From Kineococcus sp. NBC_00420 (lineage in GTDB: Bacteria; Actinomycetota; Actinomycetes; Actinomycetales; Kineococcaceae): a stretch of DNA of 64,000 nt. Both the position numbers and the translations under genes were made by a program. The stretch is from NCBI RefSeq assembly GCF_036021035.1, contig NZ_CP107930.1:3720001-3784000 (forward strand), given 5' to 3'. This document shows, piece by piece, positions 1 to 10,155 of the stretch. The notes under the pieces are model-generated. The model searched no databases. It was given only the letters and a program-made list of their open reading frames with translations, and was not told the origin of the DNA. Position 1 is the first letter of the stretch. Each line of letters starts with the position of its first letter.

Positions 1-65
1 GCCCGGAGCACCCGCACGCGGCTCAGCAGCCCGTGCCGTACACGATCCACCAGGTCGCGCAGTGA
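1..65 (+). CDS. rplM: 50S ribosomal protein L13, C-terminal end (partial)
   Basis: Only the last 20 codons are inside the window. They read PEHPHAAQQPVPYTIHQVAQ and end at TGA 63-65. The HPHAAQ-QP ending is typical of actinobacterial L13 of the large ribosomal subunit. The next gene is rpsI (S9) after 50 bases, the classic rplM-rpsI operon, which supports the call more than the short peptide does. Confidence 0.85.
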   Translation, partial: PEHPHAAQQPVPYTIHQVAQ

Positions 66-115
66 GCCGCGGCAGTCACACCGCCGCACACCCGGCAAAC
101 TGAGCGAGGAGCATC

Positions 116-616
116 GTGAGCACCGATTTCACCCCTGAGGTCGTCGAGGACATCACCGAGTCCGACGAGTTCACCGGCACGTACACCTCCGAGTCGTCCA
201 CCCCGGCGACCGGCGGCAACAGCATCATCGCTCCCGGCGGGGCCACCGGCCGCCGCAAGGAAGCCGTCGCCCGCGTCCGCATCGTGCCGGGTACCGGCAA
301 GTGGACGATCAACGGTCGTGAGCTGGACAACTACTTCCCGAACAAGGTGCACCAGCAGCTCGTCAACGAGCCTTTCCGCGTCACCGCGCTCGAGGGGTCG
401 TTCGACGTCATCGCCCGCATCCACGGTGGTGGCTCCTCCGGTCAGGCCGGCGCGCTGCGTCTCGGTGTCGCCCGCGCGCTGAACGCGATCGACCTCGAGG
501 CCAACCGCCCGTCCCTGAAGAAGGCCGGGTTCCTGACCCGCGACCCGCGCGCCATCGAGCGCAAGAAGGCCGGGCTGAAGAAGGCCCGCAAGGCGCCGCA
601 GTTCAGCAAGCGCTGA
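116..616 (+). CDS. rpsI: 30S ribosomal protein S9
   Basis: Structural protein of the small ribosomal subunit; its C-terminal tail reaches the P-site tRNA. The product has 166 residues. The conserved S9 core begins near residue 42 ([17 protein letters not shown]) and the basic tail ends [12 protein letters not shown], as in the family. The first 40 residues are an acidic Ser/Thr-rich extension, common in actinobacterial S9. The GTG start has a purine-rich site (GCGAGGAGC) a few bases upstream. It follows rplM closely and ends just before a strong hairpin, so the two form a short operon. Confidence 0.97.
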   Translation: MSTDFTPEVVEDITESDEFTGTYTSESSTPATGGNSIIAPGGATGRRKEAVARVRIVPGTGKWTINGRELDNYFPNKVHQQLVNEPFRVTALEGSFDVIARIHGGGSSGQAGALRLGVARALNAIDLEANRPSLKKAGFLTRDPRAIERKKAGLKKARKAPQFSKR

Positions 617-638
617 TCCAGCGCTCAGCGAGTACCGT

Positions 639-674
639 CACGACGGCCCCGGGAGTCCTCCCGGGGCCGTCGTG
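639..674 (+). terminator. terminator-like hairpin after rpsI
   Basis: A 17-bp perfect stem (639-655 with 658-674) with a 2-base loop. No U-tract follows, as is common in high-GC actinobacteria. A possible GTG start for glmM at 672 lies inside the stem, which argues against using it. Confidence 0.75.
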
Positions 675-716
675 TCACGTCCGGCCGGTGTCGGCCGTGT
701 GGGGGAGGAACAGAGG

Positions 717-2081
717 GTGGCGCGGCTCTTCGGGACCGATGGTGTGCGGGGGCTGGCGAACGTCGACCTCACCGCCGACATGGCGCTGGGACTGGCGGTC
801 GCCGCGGCGACCGTCCTGGTCGAACCGGGTGGCAGCGCGCACCCGCGGGCGCTCGTGGCCCGCGACCCCCGCGCGTCGGGGGAGTTCCTCTCCGCCGCGG
901 TCGTGGCCGGTCTGGCGAGCGCCGGGGTCGATGTCCTCGACGTCGGTGTCGTGCCGACGCCGGCGCTGGCCCACCTGGTGGACACCTCCGGCGCCGACTT
1001 CGGCGTGATGCTGTCCGCCTCGCACAACCCCATGCCCGACAACGGGTTGAAGATCTTCGCCCGCGGCGGGGTGAAGCTCCCCGACGACGTCGAGGACGCC
1101 GTGGAGCGCGCATACCGCGAGGGCGGCGGGCGTCGTCCGACGGGGGCCGCCGTGGGCCGGGTCCACGCGGGACCGGACGTGGAGCAGGACGCGCAGGACA
1201 CCTACGTCGCGCACCTGCTCTCCACCCTGCCGGGCGGACCGGGGTCGCTCGCCGGGCTGCACGTGGTCGTCGACTGCGCCAACGGCGCCGCCAGCGCGAT
1301 CTCCCCGCGGGTGCTGGCCGAGGCCGGCGCCACGGTGACGACGCTGTACGCCGCGCCCGACGGGCTGAACATCAACGACGGCTGCGGCTCCACGCACCTC
1401 GAACCCCTCACCGAGGCCGTCCTGGCCCACGGTGCGGACATCGGCCTGGCCCACGACGGCGACGCCGACCGCTGCCTGGCCGTGGACGCCGCCGGTCACA
1501 CGATCGACGGCGATCAGATCATGGCCGTCCTGACCCTGGCCCTGCGCGACCGCGGGCAGCTCGTCGAGGACACCCTCGTCGCCACCGTCATGAGCAACCT
1601 CGGTCTGCGCCTCGCGATGCAGCGCGAGGGCGTCACGATGATCGAGACCGGCGTCGGCGACCGCTACGTCCTGGAGGCCCTGAGCGCGGGGAAGTGGAGC
1701 ATCGGCGGCGAGCAGAGCGGCCACGTCGTCCTGCCCGAGCACGCGACGACGGGTGACGGCGTCCTCACCGGTCTGCACCTGCTGGCGCGGATGGCCGAGA
1801 CCGGCCGCACCCTGGAGGACCTCGCCGGTGTCGTCCAGCGGTTGCCGCAGGTCCTCATCAACGTCCGGGGGGTGGACAAGTCCCGCGCCGGCAGCGACGC
1901 GGAACTGCTCGCGGCCGTCGGCGACGCCGAACGCGAACTCGGCGAGACCGGCCGGGTGCTGCTGCGCCCCAGCGGGACCGAACCCCTCGTGCGGGTCATG
2001 GTCGAGGCCGCGCACACCGAGCACGCCCAGGACGTCGCCGGTCGCCTGGCCGAGGTCGTCCGGAAACGACTCGCGCTCTGA
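717..2081 (+). CDS. glmM: phosphoglucosamine mutase
   Basis: Converts glucosamine-6-phosphate to glucosamine-1-phosphate, the step after GlmS towards UDP-GlcNAc and peptidoglycan. The product has 454 residues and starts [12 protein letters not shown], the family's usual N-terminus. The active-site serine is S102 in SASHNP, the Mg-binding loop DGDADR is at 247-252, and the phosphate-binding RPSGTEP loop is near the C-terminus. GTG 717 was chosen because GGGAGGAA lies 8 bases upstream and because longer forms start inside the rpsI hairpin. glmS lies 2 kb downstream, so both GlcN-P enzymes share this locus. Confidence 0.96.
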   Translation: MARLFGTDGVRGLANVDLTADMALGLAVAAATVLVEPGGSAHPRALVARDPRASGEFLSAAVVAGLASAGVDVLDVGVVPTPALAHLVDTSGADFGVMLSASHNPMPDNGLKIFARGGVKLPDDVEDAVERAYREGGGRRPTGAAVGRVHAGPDVEQDAQDTYVAHLLSTLPGGPGSLAGLHVVVDCANGAASAISPRVLAEAGATVTTLYAAPDGLNINDGCGSTHLEPLTEAVLAHGADIGLAHDGDADRCLAVDAAGHTIDGDQIMAVLTLALRDRGQLVEDTLVATVMSNLGLRLAMQREGVTMIETGVGDRYVLEALSAGKWSIGGEQSGHVVLPEHATTGDGVLTGLHLLARMAETGRTLEDLAGVVQRLPQVLINVRGVDKSRAGSDAELLAAVGDAERELGETGRVLLRPSGTEPLVRVMVEAAHTEHAQDVAGRLAEVVRKRLAL

Positions 2082-2107
2082 ACCTCCGGTCTGGCTGACT
2101 GGACCGC

Positions 2108-3196
2108 GTGGAGCTCACCTCGACGACGAACGCCGCCCCCGACCGCGCCACGTGGGCGGCGGAGCACTTCGACGACTGGTACGACGTCCTGGCCGCGGCC
2201 GAGGCGCAGGACCGCCCCGATCCCTCGACCTGGCGGCGCGGTGAGCTCCGGGCCGAGCTGGAGCGGGGGAGCACGGAGGAGGAGGTCCACCTCGTGCTGG
2301 CCCGCGAGGGCGGTGTCCCCGTCGGCGTCGCCGAGGTGCGCTTCACCCTGCTGGACAACACCCGCACCGCCTGGGTCCAGGTCGGCGTCGTGGCGGACCA
2401 GCGGCGACGCGGGGTCGGTACCGCGCTGCTGGAGCACGCCCTCGATCTCGCCGAGGCCGCCGGCCGCAGCACGGTGCGGATCTCCGTCGACCGTCCGGTG
2501 ACCCACCCCGAGGAAACCTGGCCGGGGTCACGCGCCGCGCGGGCCTGGGGTTTCACCCGCGGTCAGCTCGAAGCCCGTCGCCAGCTCCCGCTGCCGGTGC
2601 CGCCGGAGCGACTGGTGGCGTTGGCGGCCGCGGCCCGTCCGCACGCGTCGGGGTACCGGTTGCGCAGCTTCGCCGGCTGGGTTCCCGAGGCGGACCTCGA
2701 CGTGATGGCCGCCCTCACCGCGCGGATGAGCACCGACGCCCCGATGGGCGACCTCGAGGTCGAACCCGAGGTGTGGGACGGTGACCGGATCCGCGAGGTC
2801 GAGGCCGCCCGGGCGGCGCAGGGCCGGCACCAGTGGGTGGCGGTGGCCGAGGACCCGGGCGGTGCGGCCGTCGGCTACAGCGTCCTGGTGCGCTCCGACC
2901 ACGAACCGGAGCGGCTCATCCAGCTGGACACCCTGGTGCTGCGCGAACACCGCGGACACCGGCTGGGGATGCTGCTGAAACTCGAGTGCCTGCGCACCGC
3001 CGTGGTGGACAATCCTGTCGCGCAACGGGTCTCGACGTGGAACGCGGTGTCGAACACGCCGATGATCGCGGTCAACGAGCAGCTCGGTTTCGTCCTCGAC
3101 GAACTGATCGAGGAACTCGAGGCGCCCGTGGCCGAGATCCGTCACACCCTGCGGGATCACACCCTGCGGGATCAGACTTTGCGCAACCGCACCTGA
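2108..3196 (+). CDS. tandem-domain GNAT N-acetyltransferase
   Basis: Predicted acyl-CoA-dependent acetyltransferase with unknown substrate. The 362-residue product has two GNAT folds. The first has its acetyl-CoA loop at [11 protein letters not shown] (about residues 98-108) and the second at [12 protein letters not shown] (about 280-291), followed by the typical Asn-rich strand before ENEQLGF-like sequence. Other tandem GNAT proteins such as mycothiol synthase are possible relatives, but I see no MshD-specific signature. The last residues are a short repeat ([15 protein letters not shown]) made by a 15-bp tandem duplication. The end overlaps the convergent coaA gene by 25 bases. Confidence 0.85.
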   Translation: MELTSTTNAAPDRATWAAEHFDDWYDVLAAAEAQDRPDPSTWRRGELRAELERGSTEEEVHLVLAREGGVPVGVAEVRFTLLDNTRTAWVQVGVVADQRRRGVGTALLEHALDLAEAAGRSTVRISVDRPVTHPEETWPGSRAARAWGFTRGQLEARRQLPLPVPPERLVALAAAARPHASGYRLRSFAGWVPEADLDVMAALTARMSTDAPMGDLEVEPEVWDGDRIREVEAARAAQGRHQWVAVAEDPGGAAVGYSVLVRSDHEPERLIQLDTLVLREHRGHRLGMLLKLECLRTAVVDNPVAQRVSTWNAVSNTPMIAVNEQLGFVLDELIEELEAPVAEIRHTLRDHTLRDQTLRNRT

Positions 3197-4152
3197 CGCA
3201 CCGAGTGGTCGGGCCCCTTCTGCAGCACGCAGGTGGCCCGGCCCCGGGTAGGCAGGACGTTCTCGGCGAGGTTCGGGCCGTTGATGTCGTTCCAGATCCG
3301 GCGGGCGCGTTCCACGGCCTCGTCGTCGGTGAGCGAGGCGTAGCGGTGGAAGTAGGACTGCGGCTTCGAGAACGCCGTCCGCCGCAGTTCCAGGAACCGG
3401 TCGACGTACCAGTTCCGCACGTCCTCGCTGCGGGCGTCGACGTAGAGCGAGAAGTCGAAGTAGTCGCTGACCGCGACGCCCTGCGTCCCGTCGTCGCGGA
3501 CCCGGGCCGGTTGCAGGACGTTCAGGCCCTCGACGATGAGCACGTCGGGGCGGCGCACGACGACCTCCTCGCCGGGGACGATGTCGTACACGAGGTGGGA
3601 GTAGACCGGGGCCCGGACCTCGGGGACCCCGGACTTCACCGCCGCGACGAAGCGGAGCAGCGCCCGCCGGTCGTAGCTCTCGGGGAACCCCTTGCGGTGC
3701 AGGATCCCGCGGCGTTCCAGCTCGGCGTTGGGCAGCAGGAACCCGTCGGTGGTGATGAGCTCGACCCGGGGGGTCTCGGGCCAGTGCGAGAGCAGTTCGC
3801 GCAGCACGCGGGCCGTCGTGGACTTGCCCACGGCCACCGACCCGGCGATCCCGATGACGAACGGGGTCCGCGCCACGGCCTCGCCCAGGAAGGTCGACGT
3901 CGCGGCGTGCAGGGAACCCGCGGAACGGTCGTAGAGGGTCAGCAGCCGCGACAGCGGGAGGTAGACCTCCTCGACCTCGCGCAGGTCGACCCGGTCGCCG
4001 AGACCGCGCAGCCGGGTGACGTCCTCGGCCGTGAGGGTCAGCGGGGTCGAGGCGCGCAGCGCGCTCCAGTGCTCGCGGTCCAGGACCACGTAGGGGTTGG
4101 CGGAGCTCGGGTGTGAGTTCACGGGGACGTGCGTGGGTGCGCCGGTGCTCAC
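3172..4152 (-). CDS. coaA: type I pantothenate kinase
   Basis: ATP-dependent phosphorylation of pantothenate, the first and regulated step of coenzyme A synthesis. The 326-residue product carries the P-loop GSVAVGKS at 104-111, the TTDGFLLPN and RKGFPESYD motifs, and ends VRLRKV like mycobacterial CoaA (about 312 residues). I chose GTG 4152 because TACCCT lies 7 bases before it, a leaderless arrangement. GTG 4122 would give 317 residues with no better signal. It is divergent from glmS, with 75 bases between the start codons. Confidence 0.95.
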   Translation of the reverse strand: MSTGAPTHVPVNSHPSSANPYVVLDREHWSALRASTPLTLTAEDVTRLRGLGDRVDLREVEEVYLPLSRLLTLYDRSAGSLHAATSTFLGEAVARTPFVIGIAGSVAVGKSTTARVLRELLSHWPETPRVELITTDGFLLPNAELERRGILHRKGFPESYDRRALLRFVAAVKSGVPEVRAPVYSHLVYDIVPGEEVVVRRPDVLIVEGLNVLQPARVRDDGTQGVAVSDYFDFSLYVDARSEDVRNWYVDRFLELRRTAFSKPQSYFHRYASLTDDEAVERARRIWNDINGPNLAENVLPTRGRATCVLQKGPDHSVRQVRLRKV

Positions 4153-4227
4153 CGGCGTGAGGGTACCGGGTGACGCGTCCCGTTCGGGTGACCAGGACTG
4201 CGCCGCCCGGACCGTACCCTCGATCCC
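4153..4227. promoter_or_regulatory. divergent coaA/glmS promoter region
   Basis: Two TACCCT hexamers point outwards. One at 4160-4165 on the minus strand is 7 bases from the coaA GTG. The other at 4215-4220 on the plus strand is 7 bases from the glmS ATG. Neither gene has a Shine-Dalgarno sequence, so both transcripts probably begin at or within a base or two of the start codon. Confidence 0.6.
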
Positions 4228-6084
4228 ATGTGCGGAATCGTCGGGTACGTGGGGGCAGCGCAGCACGGGAGCGAGGTCGTCCTCGAAGGGCTGCGTCGGC
4301 TGGAGTACCGGGGCTACGACTCCGCGGGCATCGCGGTGCTGACCCCCGGTGGTGTGCAGACCCGCAAGAAGGCCGGGAAGCTGGCCAACCTCGTCGAGCT
4401 CCTCGACGCCGACCCGCTGCCCGCGGCGGGCACCGCGATCGGGCACACCCGCTGGGCCACCCACGGCGGCCCCACGGACGGCAACGCCCACCCTCACGTC
4501 GGGCAGGGCGGCCGGCTCGCGCTCATCCACAACGGCATCGTCGAGAACTTCGCGACGCTGCGCACCGAGCTGCTCGGGGCCGGTGTCGAGTTCACCAGCG
4601 AGACCGACACCGAGGTCGTCGCGCACCTGCTCGCCCGGGCCTACGACGCGGACGCCGCGGGGGACCTGACCGCCGCCATGCGGGCCGTCTGCGCCCGCCT
4701 CGAGGGCGCGTTCACGCTGCTCGCGGTGCACGCCGACGAACCCGGCACGATCGTCGGCGCCCGCCGCAACTCCCCGCTGGTGGTGGGGCTCGGTGAGCAC
4801 GCGAACTACCTCGGCTCCGACGTCGCGGCGTTCATCGCCCACACCCGCGAGGCGCTGGAGCTGGGCCAGGACCAGATCGTCACCATCACCCCCGACGACG
4901 TCGTCGTCACCGGCTTCGACGGCTCGCCCAGCCAGGGCCGTCGCTTCCACGTCGACTGGGACGCGGCGGCCGCCGAGAAGGGCGGGTTCCCGTCCTTCAT
5001 GGCCAAGGAGATCCACGACCAGCCGCAGGCCATCGCCGACACCCTGCTCGGGCGGACCGACGCGAACGGCCGGCTGCAGCTGGACGAGATGAAGATCTCC
5101 GAGGCGCAGCTGCGCAGCATCGACAAGATCGTCGTCATCGCCTGCGGGACGGCCGCCTACGCCGGCCAGGTCGCGAAGTACGCCATCGAGCACTGGTGCC
5201 GCATCCCCGTGGAGGTGGAACTCGCCCACGAGTTCCGCTACCGCGACCCCGTCGTGTCCGAGCGCACCCTCGTCGTCGCGATCTCGCAGTCGGGGGAGAC
5301 GATGGACACGATCATGGCCGTCCGCCACGCCCGCGAACAGGGCGCGAAGGTGCTGGCGATCTGCAACACCAACGGCTCGACGATCCCGCGCGAGTCCGAC
5401 GCGGCGCTCTACACCCACGCCGGACCGGAGATCGCGGTCGCTTCGACGAAGGCGTTCCTCGCCCAGATCACCGCCTGCTACCTGCTCGGCCTGTACCTGG
5501 CCCAGTTGCGCGGCAACAAGTTCGCCGACGAGATCGCCCAGGTCCTCGCGGAACTCCAAGAGATCCCGGCCCAGGTCCGCCAGGTCCTCGACGGGCTGGA
5601 ACAGGTCCGCGAGATCGCCCGCTACATGGCCGACACCCGCTCGGTGCTCTTCCTCGGCCGCCACGTCGGCTACCCGGTGGCGATGGAGGGGGCGCTGAAG
5701 CTCAAGGAACTCGCCTACATCCACGCCGAGGGTTTCGCGGCCGGTGAGCTCAAGCACGGGCCGATCGCGCTGGTGGAACCCGGGACCCCCGTGTTCGTCG
5801 TCGTGCCCAGCCCGCGCGGGCGGGACTCCCTGCACGCGAAGGTCGTCTCCAACATCCAGGAGGTCCGGGCCCGCGGCGCGCGCACCCTGGTCATCGCCGA
5901 ACAGGGCGACACCGCCGTGGAACCCTTCGCCGACGTCGTGATCCGCATCCCGCAGACCTCGACGCTGCTGTCCCCGCTGCTGGCCGTGGTGCCGCTGCAG
6001 GTGTTCGCCTGCGAGCTCGCGACCGCCAAGGGCCTCGACGTCGACCAGCCCCGCAACCTCGCGAAGTCCGTCACCGTGGAGTGA
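4228..6084 (+). CDS. glmS: glutamine-fructose-6-phosphate aminotransferase (isomerizing)
   Basis: Makes glucosamine-6-phosphate from fructose-6-phosphate and glutamine, the entry to UDP-GlcNAc synthesis. The 618-residue product starts MCGIVGYVG, so Cys2 is the N-terminal glutaminase nucleophile after Met removal. The Ntn-type glutaminase domain covers about residues 1-220. Two SIS sugar-isomerase domains follow (about 290-430 and 465-600), with SQSGETMDT and the C-terminal [13 protein letters not shown] signature. Full length. It has no ribosome-binding site and an abutting TACCCT promoter. No glmS ribozyme leader is present, as expected outside Firmicutes. Confidence 0.98.
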   Translation: MCGIVGYVGAAQHGSEVVLEGLRRLEYRGYDSAGIAVLTPGGVQTRKKAGKLANLVELLDADPLPAAGTAIGHTRWATHGGPTDGNAHPHVGQGGRLALIHNGIVENFATLRTELLGAGVEFTSETDTEVVAHLLARAYDADAAGDLTAAMRAVCARLEGAFTLLAVHADEPGTIVGARRNSPLVVGLGEHANYLGSDVAAFIAHTREALELGQDQIVTITPDDVVVTGFDGSPSQGRRFHVDWDAAAAEKGGFPSFMAKEIHDQPQAIADTLLGRTDANGRLQLDEMKISEAQLRSIDKIVVIACGTAAYAGQVAKYAIEHWCRIPVEVELAHEFRYRDPVVSERTLVVAISQSGETMDTIMAVRHAREQGAKVLAICNTNGSTIPRESDAALYTHAGPEIAVASTKAFLAQITACYLLGLYLAQLRGNKFADEIAQVLAELQEIPAQVRQVLDGLEQVREIARYMADTRSVLFLGRHVGYPVAMEGALKLKELAYIHAEGFAAGELKHGPIALVEPGTPVFVVVPSPRGRDSLHAKVVSNIQEVRARGARTLVIAEQGDTAVEPFADVVIRIPQTSTLLSPLLAVVPLQVFACELATAKGLDVDQPRNLAKSVTVE

Positions 6085-6088
6085 CCCC

Positions 6089-6135
6089 CCGCCGTCGGGC
6101 GTCACCCGCCCTCGTGGGACGGTGACGCCCGGCGG
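6089..6135 (+). terminator. hairpin between glmS and acpS
   Basis: A 10-bp stem (6097-6106 with 6121-6130) is extended by CCGCC/GGCGG arms at 6089-6093 and 6131-6135. The 3' arm includes part of the purine-rich GGCGGAGGGGG stretch that serves as the acpS ribosome-binding site. It may terminate glmS transcripts and also mask acpS translation on read-through mRNA. Confidence 0.5.
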
Positions 6136-6149
6136 AGGGGGATCAACCA

Positions 6150-6503
6150 ATGATCATCGGAGTGGGCATCGACGTCGTCGACGTCGCGCGCTTCAAACGT
6201 CAGGTCGAACGGACACCGTTGCTGCTGGAACGCCTCTTCGGCGACGGCGAGCGGAACCTGCCCGCGGAGTCCCTCGCGGCGCGGTTCGCGGCCAAGGAGG
6301 CCGTGGCGAAGTCGCTCGGCGCGCCCGTCGGGCTCGTGTGGCGCGACGTCGTCGTCGAACGCGAGGACGGCCACCGGCCGGAGATCATGGTCCGCGGGAG
6401 CGCCAAGAAGATCGCCGACGCGGCGGGAGTGTCGGTCTTCCACCTCTCGCTCTCCCACGACGCCGGGATCGCGACGGCCATGGTCGTGGCCGAGAGCCGC
6501 TGA
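6150..6503 (+). CDS. acpS: holo-[acyl-carrier-protein] synthase
   Basis: Transfers 4'-phosphopantetheine from CoA to the serine of acyl carrier protein, activating fatty-acid synthesis. The 117-residue product is the normal AcpS length. It shows the Mg-binding [10 protein letters not shown] motif at residues 5-14 and the [13 protein letters not shown] motif near 48-60. The ATG follows GGAGGGGG by about 10 bases. It is one base from nnr, and the CoA gene coaA is close by, so this locus gathers CoA synthesis and use. Confidence 0.95.
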   Translation: MIIGVGIDVVDVARFKRQVERTPLLLERLFGDGERNLPAESLAARFAAKEAVAKSLGAPVGLVWRDVVVEREDGHRPEIMVRGSAKKIADAAGVSVFHLSLSHDAGIATAMVVAESR

Positions 6504-6504
6504 C

Positions 6505-7932
6505 GTGATCGCCGCGCACCGCGTCGCCGACGTCCGCGCTGCCGAGCGGGCGACGATGGTCGGGCTCCCCGGGGGCGCGCTCATGCAGCGGGCCGCGGCG
6601 GCCCTCGACGTCGAGTGCGCGCGGATCCTGCGCGAGGCGACCGGCGGGGTCAGCGGACGCTCGGTGCTCGTCCTCGCGGGCTCCGGCGACAACGGCGGCG
6701 ACGCCCTCTACGCCGCGGCCCGCCTCGCCGCTCGTGGGGTCGGGGTCACCGCGCTCACGACCTCCGACCGCGTCCACGACGACTCGCTGCGCTCGGCCCG
6801 CCGGGCGGGCGTGCGCACCCGGCCGTGGCGAGCGGGCGACGAGGACGTCTGCGCCGCAGCGGACCTGGTCCTCGACGGGATCGCCGGCATCGGCGGTCAC
6901 GGTGGTCTGCGCCCGGACTTCGAGGGGCTCAGCGCCCTCGACGGACCGGTCGTCGTGGCCGTCGACGTCCCCTCCGGTCTCGACGCCGACACCGGCGCGC
7001 TCACCGGCGAGCTGATGGCCGCCGACGTCACCGTCACCTTCGGCACGGCGAAGCCCGCGCACCTGCTGGCCCCGGCTGCGGCCCGCTGCGGCCGGCTCGT
7101 CGTCGTCGACCTCGGCACCTCCCACCACCTCCCGGAACCGGCGGTCCGGCGGGTCGAGCCGCAGGACGTCGCCGCCCGCTGGCGCCGCGCCGCCCCCGGC
7201 GACGACAAGTACTCCCGCGGCGTCGTCGGCGTCGTCGCGGGCGGGCCGGACTACACCGGCGCCGCGGTCCTCGCCGTCGAGGCCGCCGTCCGGGCCGGGG
7301 CCGGGATGGTGCGCTACCTCGGTCCGCGCCACCCCACCGAACTCGTCCGGCAACGGCGTCCCGAGGTCGTCGCGGGTCCGGGCCGGGTCCAGGCCTGGGT
7401 GCTGGGGCCCGGGGTCTCCCCGGACGACCCGGAGCAGCAGGACCGCATCCGCGACGCGCTGGCCTCGGGCGAACCCGCCGTCGTCGACGCCGGCGCCCTC
7501 GGCGGCCTGCCCGACACCCTCGGCCCGCAGCACGTCCTCACCCCCCACGCCGGGGAACTGGCCCGCCTGCTCGGGGCCGAGCGGCGCGACGTCGAGGCCG
7601 ACCCGCTGACCCACGCCCGCCGCGTCCACGAGCGCACCGGGGCCACGGTCCTGCTCAAGGGCTCGGTCACCACCGTCGTCGGCGCGCACGGCGTGTTCAC
7701 CGCCGCGTCCGCGCCGACCTGGCTCGCCACCGCCGGGGCCGGTGACGTCCTCGCCGGGATCCTCGGCGCAGCCCTCGCGGGTCGCCCCGACGAGGACCCC
7801 GCGCAGGTCGCCGCGGACGTCGCGGTGCTGCACGGCCGGGCCGCCGCCCTCGCCTCGGCCGGTGGTCCGCTCGCCGCCCTCGACGTCGCCGACGCCGTCC
7901 CCGCGGCGCTCACCTCCCTGCCTGGCTGGTGA
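6505..7932 (+). CDS. nnr: bifunctional NAD(P)HX epimerase / ADP-dependent dehydratase
   Basis: Repairs hydrated NADH and NADPH: the N-terminal domain epimerises NAD(P)HX and the C-terminal domain dehydrates it using ADP. The 475-residue product has the YjeF_N-type domain (about 1-215) with GSGDNGGDALYAA and the ribokinase-like domain (about 225-475) with LTPHAGELARL and the GAGDVLAGILGA anion-hole motif near 413. Both halves look complete. The GTG start is 1 base after the acpS stop, so the genes are probably translated together. Confidence 0.94.
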   Translation: MIAAHRVADVRAAERATMVGLPGGALMQRAAAALDVECARILREATGGVSGRSVLVLAGSGDNGGDALYAAARLAARGVGVTALTTSDRVHDDSLRSARRAGVRTRPWRAGDEDVCAAADLVLDGIAGIGGHGGLRPDFEGLSALDGPVVVAVDVPSGLDADTGALTGELMAADVTVTFGTAKPAHLLAPAAARCGRLVVVDLGTSHHLPEPAVRRVEPQDVAARWRRAAPGDDKYSRGVVGVVAGGPDYTGAAVLAVEAAVRAGAGMVRYLGPRHPTELVRQRRPEVVAGPGRVQAWVLGPGVSPDDPEQQDRIRDALASGEPAVVDAGALGGLPDTLGPQHVLTPHAGELARLLGAERRDVEADPLTHARRVHERTGATVLLKGSVTTVVGAHGVFTAASAPTWLATAGAGDVLAGILGAALAGRPDEDPAQVAADVAVLHGRAAALASAGGPLAALDVADAVPAALTSLPGW

Positions 7933-7944
7933 ACCGTGGGCGGG

Positions 7945-7950
7945 TACCGT
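7945..7950 (+). promoter_or_regulatory. alr -10 element (TACCGT)
   Basis: TACCGT ends 6 bases before GTG 7957. The arrangement fixes the alr start at 7957 rather than GTG 7936 and gives alr its own promoter inside the gene cluster. Confidence 0.55.
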
Positions 7951-7956
7951 CGAGTC

Positions 7957-9126
7957 GTGCAACCACGACCCGGGGTGCCCGCGGAGGCCGTCGTCGACCT
8001 CGACGCGATCGCGCACAACGTCGCCGTCGTGCGTGAGCAGGTCGGTCGCGTCGAGGTGATGGCCGTCGTGAAGGCCGACGCCTACGGCCACGGGCTCGTC
8101 CCCGTCGCCCGGGCGGCGCTCGCGGGCGGGGCGACGTGGCTGGGGGTGGCCCACGTGCACGAGGCCACGGCCCTGCGCGAGGCGGGCGTCGACGCCGACC
8201 TCCTCGCCTGGATCCTCACTCCCGGAACGGACCTCGTCCCGGCCGTGCGGGCCCGGGTGGACCTCTCGGTGGCCGCGGTGTGGGCGCTGGAGATGGTCGT
8301 TGAGGCGGCCCGCACGACCGGGACGACGACCCGGGTGCACCTCGAGGTCGACACCGGGATGTCGCGCGGGGGAGCCTCCCCGGCCGAGTGGCCCGCGCTG
8401 CTGGACGCCGTGGCCAAGCACGTCGCGGACGGGACCGTCCAGGTCCGCGGGACCTGGGCGCACTTCGCCAGCGCCGACGTCCCCGGTGACCCCTCCGTCC
8501 CCGCCCAGCTCGAGGCCTTCGAGGCGGCGCTGCAGACCGCCCGCGACCACGGGGTCGACCCGGGCCTGCGCCACCACGCGAACTCCGCCGCCGCGATGTT
8601 CGTCCCGGAGTCGCGCTACGACCTCGTCCGCGTCGGACTCGCCGTCTACGGGCTCTCGCCCGCTCCCGAACGAGCCACCGGGGCCGAGCTGGGGCTGGTC
8701 CCCGCCATGACGCTGGCCGCCCGCCTCGCCCACGTCCGCCGCGTCCCCCGCGGGGCCGGTGTCTCCTACGGCCTGACCTACACCGCCGGGGCCGACACCA
8801 CCCTCGGGCTGGTCCCGCTCGGCTACGGCGACGGCGTCCCGCGGCACGCCTCCTGGAACGGTGCCGGGTCGGGGGAGGTCCTCGTGGCCGGCGCCCGGCG
8901 GCGGATCGCGGGCCGGGTCTGCATGGACCAGGTCGTCGTCGACCTCGGCGACGACGTCGCCGCCCCCGGTGACCCCGCGATCGTCTTCGGTCCCGGCCTG
9001 GACGGGGAGGCCACCGCCGACGACTGGGCCCAGGCGGCCGGGACGATCTCCTGGGAGATCGTCACCCGCATCGGCTCCCGCGTCCCGCGCCGCTACACCG
9101 GCCGGCTCGCCGGGGTGCCCGCGTGA
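7957..9126 (+). CDS. alr: alanine racemase
   Basis: PLP-dependent racemisation of L-alanine to D-alanine for peptidoglycan. The product has 389 residues, the usual length. The PLP lysine is K39 in VVKADAYGHG and the catalytic tyrosine is Y271 in GVSYGLTY. The N-terminal TIM barrel and C-terminal beta domain are both present, and the substrate-side CMDQ motif is seen near 310. An upstream in-frame GTG at 7936 would add 7 residues; the promoter position favours 7957. The stop overlaps the start of the next gene (GTGA). Confidence 0.96.
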   Translation: MQPRPGVPAEAVVDLDAIAHNVAVVREQVGRVEVMAVVKADAYGHGLVPVARAALAGGATWLGVAHVHEATALREAGVDADLLAWILTPGTDLVPAVRARVDLSVAAVWALEMVVEAARTTGTTTRVHLEVDTGMSRGGASPAEWPALLDAVAKHVADGTVQVRGTWAHFASADVPGDPSVPAQLEAFEAALQTARDHGVDPGLRHHANSAAAMFVPESRYDLVRVGLAVYGLSPAPERATGAELGLVPAMTLAARLAHVRRVPRGAGVSYGLTYTAGADTTLGLVPLGYGDGVPRHASWNGAGSGEVLVAGARRRIAGRVCMDQVVVDLGDDVAAPGDPAIVFGPGLDGEATADDWAQAAGTISWEIVTRIGSRVPRRYTGRLAGVPA

Positions 9127-10148
9127 GGGCGGCGCTGCGTCCCGCCCGCCGGCACCGCCCCACGGTGCGCGGCGAGGAACTCCAGTCGCTGACCGGCGAA
9201 CCCGTCGAGGTCGAGACCGACGACGGGGTCCGGCTGCACGTCGAGGTCGACCCCGCGGACCGCCCGGACGCGCCCACCGTCGTGTTCCAGCACGGCTACG
9301 CGCTGACCGCGGACAGCTGGCACTTCCAGCGCCTGGCGCTGCGCGGGCGGTACCGCCTCGTGCTGCCGGAACTGCGCGGGCACGGCCGCTCCGCCCGCGG
9401 CCCGGCCGGCCCGGTCACCATCGCCCGCCTCGCCGACGACCTCGGACAGGTCATCGACGCGGTCGCCCCGGACGGGCCCGTCGTGCTCGTCGGGCACTCC
9501 CTCGGCGGGATGACGGTCATGGAGCTGACCGTCCGCCGCCCCGACCTGCTGGACCGCCTCGAGGGGGTCGCCCTCGTCGCCACCAGCGCCGGCGGGATGG
9601 CCGCCGTCGACCACGGACTGCCGATGCTCGGCCACCACCTCGTCCGCTGGGCCGAACTGGCCCTGGAACGCGCCGCGGGCCGGACCGACGTGCTCGAACG
9701 GAGCCGCCGCGTCGGCGGGGACCTCGAGCAACGTCTCGTGCGGCACTGGAACTTCGCCGGACCGGTCACCCCGGAACTCCTGCGGCTCGCGGCCCGGATG
9801 ATGGCCGGGACCCCCGTCGACGTCATCGCGGACCTGCTGCCCGCCTTCGGCACCCTCGACGAACGCGAGGCGCTCGCCAACCTCGCCGGTCGTCCCGTCC
9901 TGGTGCTCGCCGCCGAACGCGACCTGATGACCCCCGCGGCCCACGGCCGGGAGATCGCCGAGGCCGTCCCCGGCGCCGAGCACGTCCTGGTCCGCGGGGC
10001 CGGGCACCTGCTGATGCTCGAGCACCCGAGCGTGGTCACCGCCCGGTTGGAACGGTTGCTGGAGCGCGTCGGGACCCGGCGGGGCCTGCCCGCCGACGAG
10101 GTCGTCGTCCCGGTGCCCGCACCCCGCACCCGCCGGAGGCGACGGTGA
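9123..10148 (+). CDS. alpha/beta-hydrolase fold protein between alr and tsaE
   Basis: Predicted serine hydrolase of unknown substrate, 341 residues. The nucleophile elbow is GHSLGG (about residue 125), the oxyanion strand FQHGYALTADSW lies near 57-68, the acid is probably Asp in LAAERDLMTP and the histidine is in RGAGHLLMLEHP. The C-terminus is basic and proline-rich (PAPRTRRRRR). The GTG overlaps the alr stop by four bases, so the two are likely co-translated. Hydrolases at this place between alr and tsaE are common in actinobacteria, but their role is not known to me. Confidence 0.88.
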   Translation: MRAALRPARRHRPTVRGEELQSLTGEPVEVETDDGVRLHVEVDPADRPDAPTVVFQHGYALTADSWHFQRLALRGRYRLVLPELRGHGRSARGPAGPVTIARLADDLGQVIDAVAPDGPVVLVGHSLGGMTVMELTVRRPDLLDRLEGVALVATSAGGMAAVDHGLPMLGHHLVRWAELALERAAGRTDVLERSRRVGGDLEQRLVRHWNFAGPVTPELLRLAARMMAGTPVDVIADLLPAFGTLDEREALANLAGRPVLVLAAERDLMTPAAHGREIAEAVPGAEHVLVRGAGHLLMLEHPSVVTARLERLLERVGTRRGLPADEVVVPVPAPRTRRRRR

Positions 10149-10155
10149 GCCGGCG

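Noticed and set aside
672-716. GTG 672 as the glmM start
   Set aside because: It lies inside the rpsI terminator stem; GTG 717 has a ribosome-binding site and gives the family's normal N-terminus.
4201-4230. glmS ribozyme or other riboswitch upstream of glmS
   Set aside because: There is no leader to hold one: the -10 element is 7 bases from the ATG, and the ribozyme is known from Firmicutes.
4153-6150. N-terminal extension of coaA through the glmS gene (up to 992 codons)
   Set aside because: The extra sequence is the complement of glmS. CoaA is complete from 4152 with a promoter there.
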